Position numbers and translations under genes: made by a program. Below the pieces are notes generated by a model, which made no database searches, was not told the origin of the DNA, and was given only the letters and a program-made list of their open reading frames with translations. From CBDAPE01 sp965198325 (lineage in GTDB: Bacteria > Pseudomonadota > Alphaproteobacteria > UBA828 > JAPUJA01): a stretch of DNA of 64,000 nucleotides. The DNA is taken from positions 186,001-250,000 of the forward strand of contig CBDAPE010000013.1 in the NCBI GenBank assembly GCA_965198325.1. Reading direction: 5' to 3'. Every line of letters starts with the position of its first letter. Positions within the stretch are counted from its first letter, which is position 1. Positions 52,321 through 62,074 of this stretch are shown piece by piece.

Positions 52321-53454
52321 TTAGCGTAACACGGCATCGTAGACGGCCTGAACCTTCTCCACATGAGCCTCGACGGAGAAATTTTGCAGAGCCTCCTGCT
52401 TAGCAGCGCTGGCGATGGCATCCGCGAGCCGGGGATTTTTAAGCAAGTCCGCCACCGCACCCGCGAATGCTTCCGGGTTGTCCGGCTGAACCAGGAAGCC
52501 GGTCTCGCCATGACGAATGATTTCACGATGGCCGCCGTCGTCCGCCGCGACGACCGGCGTGCCGCACAGCATGGCCTCGACAAGGGTTCGTCCGAACCCC
52601 TCCTCGACGGCCGGGGCCACCAGTACATCGAGGCCCATCAGGCGAGGCTCGATCGGGTATTCGGGCCCCATCAGCATGCACTGCGTTGTGAGATCATACC
52701 TCTCGATCCTCTCGACCACTGCCTCCTTTATGCTCCGGTCGCGCGTACCGTCCGTCTCCCCATACATCGGGAAAAAAACTCGTTCCTCAAACCGCTCCCG
52801 CAACTGCCGCGCCATCTCAACGAATAGGACGGGTCTCTTGCCCTTCGTGAAATTTGCCACATAGCCGACAATTGCGCAGTCCTGCGGTGCCGAGAAACTG
52901 GCCCTCAGCACTTCCCTTCGACAAGTTTTTCGATCCATATCGCACTGAACTGGCGCGAAGGGATTAGCGATTACGGTGCCCTTATCCTTGATAGTCTCCG
53001 AACACTGTTCTCTTACGTATCTTGAAATGAAAATTATTTCATCGCCGCATTTTGACGAATACACCAACCGTGACAGCCTCGCCGCTCTCAGGTGGAGCAC
53101 ACACTTGACCCCTGCCATTTTGGCTGCGAGGCTCCAGAGGAAGTGCATGCGCGCATCTTGGGTGTGAACGATATCGATGCGACGCCGCCGAAGAAATAAA
53201 CTCAGACAGGGCAGTAAACTGAGTGTGGTGACAACATTCCTTCCACGACTTCCTCTGAACGAATCACGCTTCAATGCCGGTGCGCGTTCTGCAGCAATTC
53301 CTTTCGTTTCCAAATGGCGCCAAAGGCCGCCATCCCGGTGAATTGCCACGATTGCATGGTATCGTCTATGATCAAGTCCCCGCACCAGCTCCAGAGTCGA
53401 GATGTGGCTGCCACCGACGCTATCTCCGACAAAGGGGAACAACACGCGCCGCAA
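52321..53454 (-). CDS. GT4 glycosyltransferase
   Basis: 377 residues from ATG 53454. N-terminal MRRVLFPFVGDSVGGSHIST LELVRG-type acceptor half; donor half with IVGYVANFTKGKRPVLFVEM, the acidic box APAVEEGFGRTLVEAMLCGT and PVVAADDGGHREIIRHGETG. It lies 30 bp from the previous gene in the same direction. A ~60-bp copy of its 5' end lies at 54405-54477. Confidence 0.88.
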   Translation of the reverse strand: MRRVLFPFVGDSVGGSHISTLELVRGLDHRRYHAIVAIHRDGGLWRHLETKGIAAERAPALKRDSFRGSRGRNVVTTLSLLPCLSLFLRRRRIDIVHTQDARMHFLWSLAAKMAGVKCVLHLRAARLSRLVYSSKCGDEIIFISRYVREQCSETIKDKGTVIANPFAPVQCDMDRKTCRREVLRASFSAPQDCAIVGYVANFTKGKRPVLFVEMARQLRERFEERVFFPMYGETDGTRDRSIKEAVVERIERYDLTTQCMLMGPEYPIEPRLMGLDVLVAPAVEEGFGRTLVEAMLCGTPVVAADDGGHREIIRHGETGFLVQPDNPEAFAGAVADLLKNPRLADAIASAAKQEALQNFSVEAHVEKVQAVYDAVLR

Positions 53455-53482
53455 TTTAGTCTCCTATCACATACGCAAGAAA

Positions 53483-54316
53483 TTATCGCCGAACAATTCC
53501 TTGATATTTCGCATTCCACTCGACGATCAGTGGCACTTTGCCGACTTTCTCACAAAAAATATTAAAGCTGAGGTTATCGCCCACATCGTCGGACACAAGG
53601 ACCCCTCCGGGATGAAGGCACTCCCACATTGTCCTGTAGCCGAAAGCACGTCCCTTGGGTGACTTGTCCGAATCGTAATGGGCTATATCAAAGGGCTCTT
53701 CCGTACGCTTAATCCATGCCAATCCGATTCGATCAATCGTGCGCAACAGGCGCCACTTCGAACGCAGGGACGGCGGCACCGCTGACCCGACCCAATCATC
53801 GTTCATTAGAACAAGATAGGGACTATCAACACTAATAAGGTGCCCCTCTTCTATATCCTTGAGGCCCAAAAGTAATGACAAACTAGACCACCCGTATGCC
53901 ACACCGCTTTCGAGCACCCGACGCGCGCCCATTCCCGTTACCAGCGAATAAAGGAGTGTGACATTGGCGGCTCCACCAAGGCGGGCTGGACACGCATTTG
54001 TTCGTTTAGTTGCCGCATCGAATTCCTTTTTAAATCTCTTGGCCACGTCGATTACTTTGAACTGAGGCGGAAGAACATTGCAGTGATTCAGCTCGGAAAG
54101 GGAAATTGCGCGCTCAGCGCACCAGTGCTCCGCCAACCGCCGCTCCTCGTGCGATTGCCGGCGTTTCTGCTCGCTCGATCCTGCAAATAGGCGTGAACGA
54201 ATGTAGTACGCCACAAGCGAAACAATGGCGAACCATAGCAGTGGCCTGTGCCAGTAGTGCAGGAGAATTCTGCAGGCCAAGACGGCGTGTTGAACCAAGT
54301 CTAAGATACCACGCAT
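53483..54316 (-). CDS. Membrane-anchored class I methyltransferase-like protein
   Basis: 277 residues from ATG 54316. One N-terminal hydrophobic helix (ILLHYWHRPLLWFAIVSLVA) anchors it. The soluble part is a Methyltransf_24-like fold: ARRVLESGVAYGWSSLSLLL (motif I-like), HLISVDSPYLVLMNDDW, and FDIAHYDSDKSPKGRAFGYR with HPGGVLVSDDVGDN. Probably methylates a sugar on the growing glycan; not provable. The DNA is clearly AT-richer than that of genes on either side of 52-58 kb. Confidence 0.75.
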   Translation of the reverse strand: MRGILDLVQHAVLACRILLHYWHRPLLWFAIVSLVAYYIRSRLFAGSSEQKRRQSHEERRLAEHWCAERAISLSELNHCNVLPPQFKVIDVAKRFKKEFDAATKRTNACPARLGGAANVTLLYSLVTGMGARRVLESGVAYGWSSLSLLLGLKDIEEGHLISVDSPYLVLMNDDWVGSAVPPSLRSKWRLLRTIDRIGLAWIKRTEEPFDIAHYDSDKSPKGRAFGYRTMWECLHPGGVLVSDDVGDNLSFNIFCEKVGKVPLIVEWNAKYQGIVRR

Positions 54317-54404
54317 ACCTATAGTCCCTGCTCCAATGTCACGACAGCAAGCTTTCTAGATCACAGTCTCGGCCAAGAGGGTCGAAATAGGAACCCACAT
54401 TGGT

Positions 54405-54477
54405 CATCCATGAAATGTGGCTGCCACCAACGGTGTCGCCTGCAAATGGAAATAGAACGCGTCTTGCCATATTCCCC
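54405..54477 (-). pseudogene. 5' remnant of a second GT4 gene
   Basis: The minus strand encodes MARRVLFPFAGDTVGGSHIS, almost the same as the first 20 residues of the GT at 52321-53454 (MRRVLFPFVGDSVGGSHIST). Similarity ends after this. DNA identity is moderate, so the copy is old or came from a related strain. Confidence 0.75.
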
Positions 54478-54684
54478 GACGCACGTAGCGCGTCCTTCGG
54501 TGAATTAATGTTTTCTCCCTTGTACCGTTGTTCGTTAGAAGTCACCATCCTTATTCCATCTGTTTCTGGAAGGTTGATCGATCCGAATCTGTTGGCTGGC
54601 TGAACTCGTTTCACCGACTCTCTGTCTGATTCATCAAACTCCGAGGCTGGGTTGTGGAATTTTCCAATATGTCACATCAAATCT

Positions 54685-56190
54685 TTAGCTCGGCAAGGAT
54701 TCTTCCATTAACTTCAGCACCGCATCGGAGACTGCGGCGCTGGCGGCGTGTCGCTGTTCGTTCGAATGCGCATTGTAGTTTCCCCATAACAGGGTGGACG
54801 GCATGTCAAAAGACTCCGTTAAAACTGCCGCAATGTAAAGCGTCAGAACCGTATCAGAAGCTGGTGGCGAAGAAAGCGCAGACTTTATTGCATAATGAAG
54901 GCGGCTAAGATCGGTCTGGTGTACAAGACCTTCTTTGATTGGCAAAAATGGAGAATCCCCGATAATCACGGCCCGTTTGCGCAGCAGAAGTGCTTCCCAG
55001 GCTGCTGTTCCCGTGATAACAGCCGTCAGTTCGGCATTCTTGATAAGGTTGAATGTTGAGTGACCCGGCCCCAAGAGCATTACCCGAGGCATACTTGCGA
55101 TCTGCCGATAGAATCCTCTTGGGCGACGCCCCAACATCGGCTCGTGCTCCTTCACGACAACCCGCATGTGCGCGGGCGTCGCCTTGGCCAACGCCTCGAT
55201 GATCGAGAGCTGGTCCGTATGCCATGGTGACAATACCATCGTCGAGGCTTCTGGATCCACGTGCAGCGGAAAGTAAATGAATTCGAACGGCAGGCTGAGC
55301 GACGTCAAGAACCGTCCTCGCCCCGAATATATACCCCGCCACTGGATCCACAGTTTAAACAATAGACGCTCTGCGTCGAGTCCCGGCCAGCGGCCTCGAG
55401 AGAGTTCCTTAACGACATGAATTGGAAAACGGAGGCTCTCGCGAAGCAAGCCCAATGGACGAGCCCGATTCACATAATCCGGTTGCACAGGCTTGTCCCG
55501 AAACTCTCTCAGCTGAATTCGCGCTTCTTCCAGGGCTGACGGGATAAACGGTTCTATTCCATCTCGCGCCCGCTCGAACCTTCGCGAAACTCGAACTAAG
55601 CGACCTGCCGCATCTTCGTCCACAACATACCGGTCCCCAAAACGTGAATGAGTCAAGCGACAAAACCGTATCTTCCGTACTCTACACAATTCCGCGAGCG
55701 CTACAATCGGTGCGCTTGCGACCGCGTAACTAAAAACGATGTTGGGTCTGCATTCCTCAATAACATTCCCGAGAAAGCTGTACAGTCCGCTGATATAACG
55801 TTGAGCGTGTTCGGTGGGATCTTTCATGGCCGATCTACTCACCCGATTCGTCGGCCTCAGCAATCCATTCCGTACAAAGCCACGCCCAACTGCTCGGTCG
55901 GAGGTAATTATCTTCCCGGCTATTCCTGCGCCACACTCCTGCTCCATTTGTTTTAGAATCTCCATCGAAGATGGAGTCAATAACCAGCTATCTGATTCGC
56001 CCTGTAGCCACCAATACCGCCCCTCTAGATCGCTCAATGCAGTCGAAACACGCTCCATGACATCGCGTGGACCAGTACACAGGCCGTAAACGCGTGCACC
56101 GCCGCAACGTTCGGAAAGTTTGCGAGCCACATCTCGGCCGAAACCGTCAAACTTCGGCGCGAAGAACATCAGAATTCTATTTTCACTCAT
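54685..56190 (-). CDS. Capsule polysaccharide synthesis-like protein
   Basis: 501 residues from ATG 56190. It begins MSENRILMFFAPKFDGFGRD and has a GT-B-like layout with PNIVFSYAVASAPIVALAEL in the first half, then YFPLHVDPEASTMVLSPWHT, QLSIIEALAKATPAHMRVVV, KEHEPMLGRRPRGFYRQIAS and VITGTAAWEALLLRKRAVII. The phrases FPLHV.PE, VKEHP and TGT.G.EAL are hallmarks of the Capsule_synth (KpsS/KpsC-like) family, Kdo transferases or related. Here the HP of KEHP is HE, so the exact activity is uncertain. AT-richer than its neighbours. Confidence 0.75.
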   Translation of the reverse strand: MSENRILMFFAPKFDGFGRDVARKLSERCGGARVYGLCTGPRDVMERVSTALSDLEGRYWWLQGESDSWLLTPSSMEILKQMEQECGAGIAGKIITSDRAVGRGFVRNGLLRPTNRVSRSAMKDPTEHAQRYISGLYSFLGNVIEECRPNIVFSYAVASAPIVALAELCRVRKIRFCRLTHSRFGDRYVVDEDAAGRLVRVSRRFERARDGIEPFIPSALEEARIQLREFRDKPVQPDYVNRARPLGLLRESLRFPIHVVKELSRGRWPGLDAERLLFKLWIQWRGIYSGRGRFLTSLSLPFEFIYFPLHVDPEASTMVLSPWHTDQLSIIEALAKATPAHMRVVVKEHEPMLGRRPRGFYRQIASMPRVMLLGPGHSTFNLIKNAELTAVITGTAAWEALLLRKRAVIIGDSPFLPIKEGLVHQTDLSRLHYAIKSALSSPPASDTVLTLYIAAVLTESFDMPSTLLWGNYNAHSNEQRHAASAAVSDAVLKLMEESLPS

Positions 56191-56405
56191 GAGCGCTTGC
56201 TCTCATTAGTTTCATCCGTGTTATGAGATATCAGGCCAGCGCATTTATGTTTTCGTTTTGCATCGTGTCATCAAGTAATGTTTGGCTACGCGGAAAGTAT
56301 TCACGTCGCGGCCTGAACAAACAGGACACGCAACGTGTACGAATAATAGAATACTTATCAGTTGATTTGTAGCATAGGCATAACAGTATAGTCTAAAATA
56401 CGGCG
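56191..56405. other. AT-rich intergenic stretch
   Basis: 215 bp of markedly AT-rich DNA between two minus-strand genes; a promoter for the capsule-like gene is likely here. No ORF of interest. Confidence 0.5.
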
Positions 56406-57554
56406 CTATGCAAACAAATCTAGAATGCGAGATGTACGACTTCTCCAAGTGTATTTACATATGAACTCCCTATGGGCTCTTTGCGCCAGGGTTTGACGTT
56501 TGGTTGGGTGGGCCATCAACTCATGTAGTGCCCTCACCCATGCTGTCACATCCTCGGGCGCAACTAGGATAGCCGTGTGATCGGGGACTAAAAACTCTCG
56601 TATGACAGGCAGATTGGAGGCGATAATTGGCTTTGAATAGGCCATATATTCAAATATCTTCATAGGAGATATCCAGCGAGAAATATCTCCGCGTCCTCCA
56701 GCAACAGCTATCTTTGATTGGTACGGCGCAAGGACAACATCAAAAAGCCTGTAGAAATCGGAAAGAGCACTTGGCGGCCGATGCCCATGGAAAAAAAGGT
56801 TGTTTGATGGCCTCATGGTTTTGAGACGAGCAATATCCTCGGGTCGCCCGCCGACCAAATGAAAATCCATTTGCGGCAGGGCACGCGCCATTTGGATGAT
56901 TAGATCTCCGCCGCGACCAGGATAGAGATGACCGACATGCCCAACCTGGAAACGCGCCTGCGGCGAGTGCTTGGAATCGTTGGGATCGACTACATCGGCA
57001 CCATCCCTGGCTACGACCACCTTTTCTGGCGGCAAACGGGGACAAGCCGAGATGTATGCAGTGCGAAGCGCTTCAGAGATTACAACAAGACCGAGAAAGT
57101 GTGCGTGTCGAAACAAACGGCGCTGGATCAGCCAAGAACGCTGGCTGGTTGGTAGTTGATGGCTTTCAAAAATGAACGGATTACCGAATCTAAGGCAGGT
57201 CAGCATCCATTCGGCATTTCGCGCATACAGCAGTGCGTCCCCTTTGATCGCGTTTCGAAGAGCAAGCCATCCATGCAAAAGGTGAGCAACATATCCCGTG
57301 GGAAAGCCAATGCCTCTCAGCGCCATGAGCAGATGTGGCACCGCCCGATCGGCGAGACGATAGCGTCGAAGGACGAAGCTCTCGGGTACAGCGTAATAAC
57401 GAAATATCTCTGCGTCATTGCCACCGGTTCCGGCAAGAGCGTGCAGTGTTACAGTATGTCCAAGGCTGGCCATAGCCGCACTCATACGCATCACGTGCAC
57501 GGCACTCGCCGTGTCGGAGATGATCTGGCTTGTCGAAAGATAGTCGATACGCAC
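56406..57554 (-). CDS. GT4 glycosyltransferase
   Basis: 382 residues from ATG 57554. Acceptor half starts MRIDYLSTSQIISDTASAVH with the AVHVMRMSAAMASLGH helix. Donor half: KVVVARDGADVVDPNDSKHS, VGHVGHLYPGRGGDLIIQMA and WISPMKIFEYMAYSKPIIAS, where a P-x-K-x-x-E-Y box replaces the usual E-G box, as in WcaC/PelF-type sugar transferases. Intact. Confidence 0.85.
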   Translation of the reverse strand: MRIDYLSTSQIISDTASAVHVMRMSAAMASLGHTVTLHALAGTGGNDAEIFRYYAVPESFVLRRYRLADRAVPHLLMALRGIGFPTGYVAHLLHGWLALRNAIKGDALLYARNAEWMLTCLRFGNPFIFESHQLPTSQRSWLIQRRLFRHAHFLGLVVISEALRTAYISACPRLPPEKVVVARDGADVVDPNDSKHSPQARFQVGHVGHLYPGRGGDLIIQMARALPQMDFHLVGGRPEDIARLKTMRPSNNLFFHGHRPPSALSDFYRLFDVVLAPYQSKIAVAGGRGDISRWISPMKIFEYMAYSKPIIASNLPVIREFLVPDHTAILVAPEDVTAWVRALHELMAHPTKRQTLAQRAHREFICKYTWRSRTSRILDLFA

Positions 57555-57713
57555 GGTTGCTATCCGATCATGGCGGTGACTTGGCGCCGGCGCGTTCCAT
57601 CTGGCATCCCAAAGAGGTCCAATGCCGGAGCGAACAATATGAGGGATGCTCTCGGCGCTCGTCGTCGGCCGGGAAATGCGATGGGTGGGTTGCCCGTCGG
57701 GATCACGCCTTGG

Positions 57714-59459
57714 TCACTGCCATCCGCATTTCGGCAAGCTGTCGGCGCATTCGAGCACGGCGCGCCTCTCCTCCAGGCGGTAGACGATATCCGCCGCCTG
57801 CATCATCGCGGGCTGGTGGGAAATGGAGAGCACCGTGACCTTGCCGGCCAGGCGCCCGACCGTCGCCACGATGCCGGCTTCCGTCTCCGGGTCCAGCGCG
57901 GTCGTAGCCTCGTCCAGGATCAGCAGGGCAGGATCGCGGATCAGCGCCCGGGCGATGGCGATGCGCTGTCTCTGGCCGCCGGATAGCCGCGCGCCCCGCT
58001 CGCCGACCACCGAGTCCATGCCTTCCGGCAACGCGGCAACGAAGTCCCAGGCCTCGGCGCGGCGGAGCGCCGTCTCCACATCGGTACGGGAAACGTCTTC
58101 GTCGCCGAGCGTGACGTTGGCCATGACCGTGTCGTGAAAGAGGAACGTCTCCTGCGGCACGTACCCGATCATGCCCCGCCACGCCGTGGCGTCCACATCG
58201 CGCATGGGCAGGTCGTCGATCCAGACCTCGCCCTGCTGGGGCCGCAACAGCCCGATGACGAGGTCGGCGACGGTCGTCTTGCCGGCGCCCGAGGAGCCGA
58301 CGACCGCGATGAACGCGCCTGCGGGCAGCGTCATCGAGACGCCCTCCAGGACATTCTCCCGGCCGTAGGAGAAGCCCACCTCCCGGAGCGAGATCGCCGA
58401 GGCGAGCCGGGGCGCCGTCACGCCCAGGCCGGGTTCCCGCGCCTGCTCGGCGGCCGTGATCGTGGAGCGGAGAAAAGCGAACGCCGGCTGGTTGATGGCG
58501 GCAGTCTGGTACTGGCCTTGCAGCAGGCTCACCTTCTGCAGGGTACGCACGAAGAGCAGCGCGAGGACCAGCAGACCGTCGACCGGCTGACCCCATATGG
58601 TGACGAAGACGTAGAGCCCACCCGCCACGGCAAAGGCACGGATGACCTCGTGCGACTCGTTCAGCGCCTCGCGGCTGACGACGATCGTCCGCTGGGCCCG
58701 GTTGAGTCCGCGCGTATCATCCTCGATCAAGGGGCCCAGGCTTCCCTCACGGGCCATGGCCTTCAGCGGCTTCATGCCCTCCAGTCCCTGCAGGACGCGC
58801 GTCATGAAGGATTTCTGAAGATCGGTCTGGTTTCGCCCAGCGCGGCGGGCCATGGCGACGAGCCGGCTCAAGCCAACCACGCCGATTGCGCCGACGACGA
58901 GGGCGACGAGCGAGACTTCCCACGATATGGCGACGGACAGCGCCAGATAGATCAGGAGTTGTATTCCACTGGATAGAACACGGCAGGAGGCTACATAGGC
59001 GCTGGCCGCCCGCGTCGGCTCGACGCTCACCGCGCTCGCCAGATCGCCGGCGCGCTGATCCACGAAGTGCGTCCAGCGCGCCTGAAGGAGCACACGGATG
59101 AACGAGAGCCGCAGGTCCATCGCGACATGGGCGGCGGCGTATCCCACCTGCGCAATGGCAAGCAACATCAGCAGAGATTTCAGGGAGATCGCAACGACGA
59201 TGAGGACCAGCAGCCCGCCGAGAGACGGCGCCGACCCTGCCAAGGCGAAGACGCGTTCGACGTAAAGCGTGAGCGCACCCCCGGCACTCTCGGCGCCGAT
59301 CACCAGGCCGATCAACGGCAGCAGCGCCGCGATCCCCACGCCCTCAGCCAGTGCGGCTGCCGTGAGCGCCACCAGCACCAACGTGCTGCGCACCGGATAG
59401 GCCGCAAAGAAGTACCGGAACAGTCGGAAGGACTGCTTAAACTCGTGACCGAATGTCAT
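57714..59459 (-). CDS. ABC transporter, fused permease-ATPase (exporter)
   Basis: 581 residues from ATG 59459; the longer frame to 59552 runs into a pseI remnant. Six-helix permease at residues 15-320, then the ATPase: Walker A VVGSSGAGKTTVADLV, Q-loop YVPQETFLF, signature GARLSGGQRQRIAIARAL, Walker B LLILDEATTALDP and H-loop SISHQ. MsbA/PglK-like half-transporters flip lipid-linked sugars, which fits its place. Its N-terminal part is duplicated at 62075-62347. Confidence 0.9.
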   Translation of the reverse strand: MTFGHEFKQSFRLFRYFFAAYPVRSTLVLVALTAAALAEGVGIAALLPLIGLVIGAESAGGALTLYVERVFALAGSAPSLGGLLVLIVVAISLKSLLMLLAIAQVGYAAAHVAMDLRLSFIRVLLQARWTHFVDQRAGDLASAVSVEPTRAASAYVASCRVLSSGIQLLIYLALSVAISWEVSLVALVVGAIGVVGLSRLVAMARRAGRNQTDLQKSFMTRVLQGLEGMKPLKAMAREGSLGPLIEDDTRGLNRAQRTIVVSREALNESHEVIRAFAVAGGLYVFVTIWGQPVDGLLVLALLFVRTLQKVSLLQGQYQTAAINQPAFAFLRSTITAAEQAREPGLGVTAPRLASAISLREVGFSYGRENVLEGVSMTLPAGAFIAVVGSSGAGKTTVADLVIGLLRPQQGEVWIDDLPMRDVDATAWRGMIGYVPQETFLFHDTVMANVTLGDEDVSRTDVETALRRAEAWDFVAALPEGMDSVVGERGARLSGGQRQRIAIARALIRDPALLILDEATTALDPETEAGIVATVGRLAGKVTVLSISHQPAMMQAADIVYRLEERRAVLECADSLPKCGWQ

Positions 59460-59519
59460 GATCGATGGAACGAAATTGTTGGGTCGGCTTGGCGCAAAGC
59501 CGGGTGCCGACAATGCCGG

Positions 59520-59790
59520 ATGCCCGACCTCGACTCCGAAGCGGCGGCGCATGTCATCGAGGGCAAGGACATTCTTGATGGCCTGATCGATAAGCGAGTC
59601 CGCCTTCGGCGAGTGCTGAAACCCAAGCGGTTAGCGTGTGCCCGTTCCATAGCCCGCCGGAAACGCGGAACTCCGGCCGATCGCAATCGATGGTCATCGT
59701 ATCCGGCGTATATGTTTGCAGCTTCACCGCGCCAGCCCCGGCGTCGCGCGCCGCCTCTATGCTTAGGCAAACTGGCGACATGACTGCCAC
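59520..59790 (-). pseudogene. pseI: pseI remnant 1 (pseudaminic acid synthase)
   Basis: The minus strand encodes EAARDAGAGAVKLQTYTPDT, MTIDCDRPEFRVSGGLWNG (PseI N-terminal barrel) and then loses similarity. A second scrap, DDMRRRFGVEVG, lies just before the ABC transporter start. About 60 + 12 residues of the usual 350 remain. The enzyme would condense PEP with 6-deoxy-AltdiNAc. Confidence 0.8.
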
Positions 59791-59829
59791 CCATGTGACG
59801 GTCTTCGGAAGATAGGTAAAGTAACAAGA

Positions 59830-60705
59830 TTAGGCGCACCCATTGTCAAACAAAGAGATACTTAGAATTTCAGACCAAGCCGCGATGATTTTTTGAAAAC
59901 GTTCATTGGTTTGGGATTCGCCCCACTTCCGCGCGAGGTGAGAGGAAACATAACGCCACTGAATGGCGAGTTCCCCGGCATCAACACGGCTGCCGAAGCG
60001 CATCGAGTTACGGAACGGACGAACAAGACCGCGGAAGATCGCTGTAAATTGCACCAAATTGGATGCATCGACTTCGAACGCGGAGGCGTAATTAAGTGCG
60101 CGAACCATGAAATATAGAACATCGAACAGAAACGGTCCAGCGAAAGCCGAGTCGAAATCGATCAGGAATAGCCGATGATCGCGTCGACGCAGCAGGAAGT
60201 TACGGAAATGCGGGTCCCCATGGACGAGGCAGGCCGTCGTTTCATGCTGGGCCACAGCGAGCAGGCAACGGCCAATCTCGTCTACCAGTGCCGGATCGTG
60301 GAGGTCGTCAAGCCGCAGGTGGCGGCCTTCAATGAATGCTTCATCGTAACGATAGCGCGGTTTTTCTCCTTCCAGTGCGCCGACGGCTGGTATCCACGGA
60401 AGGCCCGCCAGGCGACGCTTCGCAGCATGGGCAATGAGAAAGCTTTCCAGAGGACGGCGCCCATGATCGAGCCATTCCACTGAGAGGGTACGGTAGCCGG
60501 GCCGAACCCGCCGCAGAGCATGGGAGGTACGGTGGAGAACAGGGGAATCATCGTCGATCAGGTACAGTCTTACGCCGCCCCGCAAGGACGCCGTCGCTAG
60601 TGGGCGCCACGATACAAAGGAAAATGTAGCGACCAGCGATTCCGGCAGGCAAGCGACGCGCCAGCTGACGATATTTCCCATGCTAAAATAGAGGTGCCTC
60701 CTCAA
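59830..60705 (-). CDS. APH-fold kinase-like protein
   Basis: 291 residues. Start ATG 60705. The kinase brackets are CLVHGDPHFRNFLLRRRDHR (catalytic HGD-x4-N loop) and LFLIDFDSAFAGP (metal Asp, DFD). The N-terminal lobe is short and divergent. This fold phosphorylates sugars, choline/ethanolamine or aminoglycosides; a glycan or lipid-head kinase is more likely in this locus. It starts six bases after the stop of the next gene upstream. Confidence 0.7.
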   Translation of the reverse strand: MRRHLYFSMGNIVSWRVACLPESLVATFSFVSWRPLATASLRGGVRLYLIDDDSPVLHRTSHALRRVRPGYRTLSVEWLDHGRRPLESFLIAHAAKRRLAGLPWIPAVGALEGEKPRYRYDEAFIEGRHLRLDDLHDPALVDEIGRCLLAVAQHETTACLVHGDPHFRNFLLRRRDHRLFLIDFDSAFAGPFLFDVLYFMVRALNYASAFEVDASNLVQFTAIFRGLVRPFRNSMRFGSRVDAGELAIQWRYVSSHLARKWGESQTNERFQKIIAAWSEILSISLFDNGCA

Positions 60706-60711
60706 GTTGAG

Positions 60712-62058
60712 CTACGTTACACCAATGCGAACATGGCGAATGAAAACATCCGCCAATATATGGGACGCATGATCAATCTCGCCATTGTTACTAATGACAC
60801 AGAGAAGTTTCGGTGAAGATCGCAATAAATTCGTACGGATATGTTCGTTGTATACAGACCACTGAGCAGTGGTGAGTTCATTCTTCCGGCATGCCGATAC
60901 CTCGAATGTTACCCAGATTTGAATTGCGAACGCTGGTCGTGGCAGCAGCAAACGCCACGCTGGCTCCCACCATGCGACGCGCGGACGTTGCGCTCTTCCG
61001 GCTGTCATGTCGTGCAGTGAAAAATCAAAGAAATAGCGATCGAGCACCGGTACGCGGCCGCAGCTTTTCGCTAGTCGTAGTAATTTTCGCAAACGAAGAC
61101 GAGCGATAAGGTTGAGAATCCACAAGAAACGCGCGTCATAATTTCTTCGCTCCTCTTGGGTTGCTTGCCCCCTCGGTAACGTCAAGAGCCTGTAGAGGAA
61201 TGCGCCGCGGTAAAGAGCTCGGAAATGAATGCGCTGTATTGGCAAGCCATGACGAGCGCTCGCTCTATTCAGTAGTGCTGTTTTTCCGGCGCCATCCACT
61301 CCCACCAAGATTCCGAATTCGGGTAGACGCAGGGGTGCGAACAGGCGCAAATAGCGAGCATGGAGCCTATTGGCGATATAGGGAAGAAGGGACCTACGAC
61401 GCCGATAGATACCCCGAGCAGCAAGCGACTCAAGAGCGCCAATGCAGGTTGGTTCCAGATTTTCATTGGTGACTTTGGACAGAAGCTCGTTATCCGAAAG
61501 CAACTCTCGATAGGTCTCAAGTCGTCCGCGCACCGCGGATGATTGCAGATCCTTGCGCTTCGTGTAAAGGTGCGTGAGATAAACCAAACTGCCGACTTCC
61601 GGCACGAGCTCAAGGAATGTTTCCCGACGTTGCATGTGAGCCTTCAAGTCGGGCCAGGATAATCCCTGCCAGCATTGCAGTCGGTCTCGTGGATCACGCG
61701 CCTGAAGTTCGTTCCAAATATCGAGAATCAAGTCCGGGCCAAGTGGGGTCTGCAGCACGTATAACTTCATGTTGATGCGAGTAAATCGCCGTATCACAAA
61801 GGACAGATCGGCGTGCATACATGTGTCGTAGAGGAGTTCCGGGAGCCTCTTGAAGGCGTCGGTTGGCACAAGAACGTCTAGGTCGGTGCTCGCCTCCGCA
61901 GCGGACCGCGCACGGGGGCGTGCCTCGCATAGAGGCACGCCGCGATCGACTAAGAGAGCAAGGAGGTCGTCGTACTGCAGGGGAGTGCTCACAATTGGCA
62001 GGTTCAAACAGCTATTCGGTTCACCGTAAGCCCACGGGCACCGGTTCAAACACCGCAT
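60712..62058 (-). CDS. Nucleotidyltransferase-like / P-loop kinase-like fusion protein
   Basis: 448 residues if ATG 62058 is the start (GTG or TTG codons downstream are possible). The N-terminal half has a nucleotidyltransferase-like AEASTDLDVLVPTDAFKRLP strand-turn; the C-terminal half a thymidylate-kinase-like P-loop, EFGILVGVDGAGKTALLNRA, and a DRYFFDF motif. Similar two-domain proteins of unknown function lie in glycan loci. It ends six bases before the APH-fold gene, so the two form a unit inserted between the two halves of the ABC/pseI duplication. Confidence 0.65.
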   Translation of the reverse strand: MRCLNRCPWAYGEPNSCLNLPIVSTPLQYDDLLALLVDRGVPLCEARPRARSAAEASTDLDVLVPTDAFKRLPELLYDTCMHADLSFVIRRFTRINMKLYVLQTPLGPDLILDIWNELQARDPRDRLQCWQGLSWPDLKAHMQRRETFLELVPEVGSLVYLTHLYTKRKDLQSSAVRGRLETYRELLSDNELLSKVTNENLEPTCIGALESLAARGIYRRRRSLLPYIANRLHARYLRLFAPLRLPEFGILVGVDGAGKTALLNRASARHGLPIQRIHFRALYRGAFLYRLLTLPRGQATQEERRNYDARFLWILNLIARLRLRKLLRLAKSCGRVPVLDRYFFDFSLHDMTAGRAQRPRVAWWEPAWRLLLPRPAFAIQIWVTFEVSACRKNELTTAQWSVYNEHIRTNLLRSSPKLLCVISNNGEIDHASHILADVFIRHVRIGVT

Positions 62059-62074
62059 CCGCACAACGTCGCAC

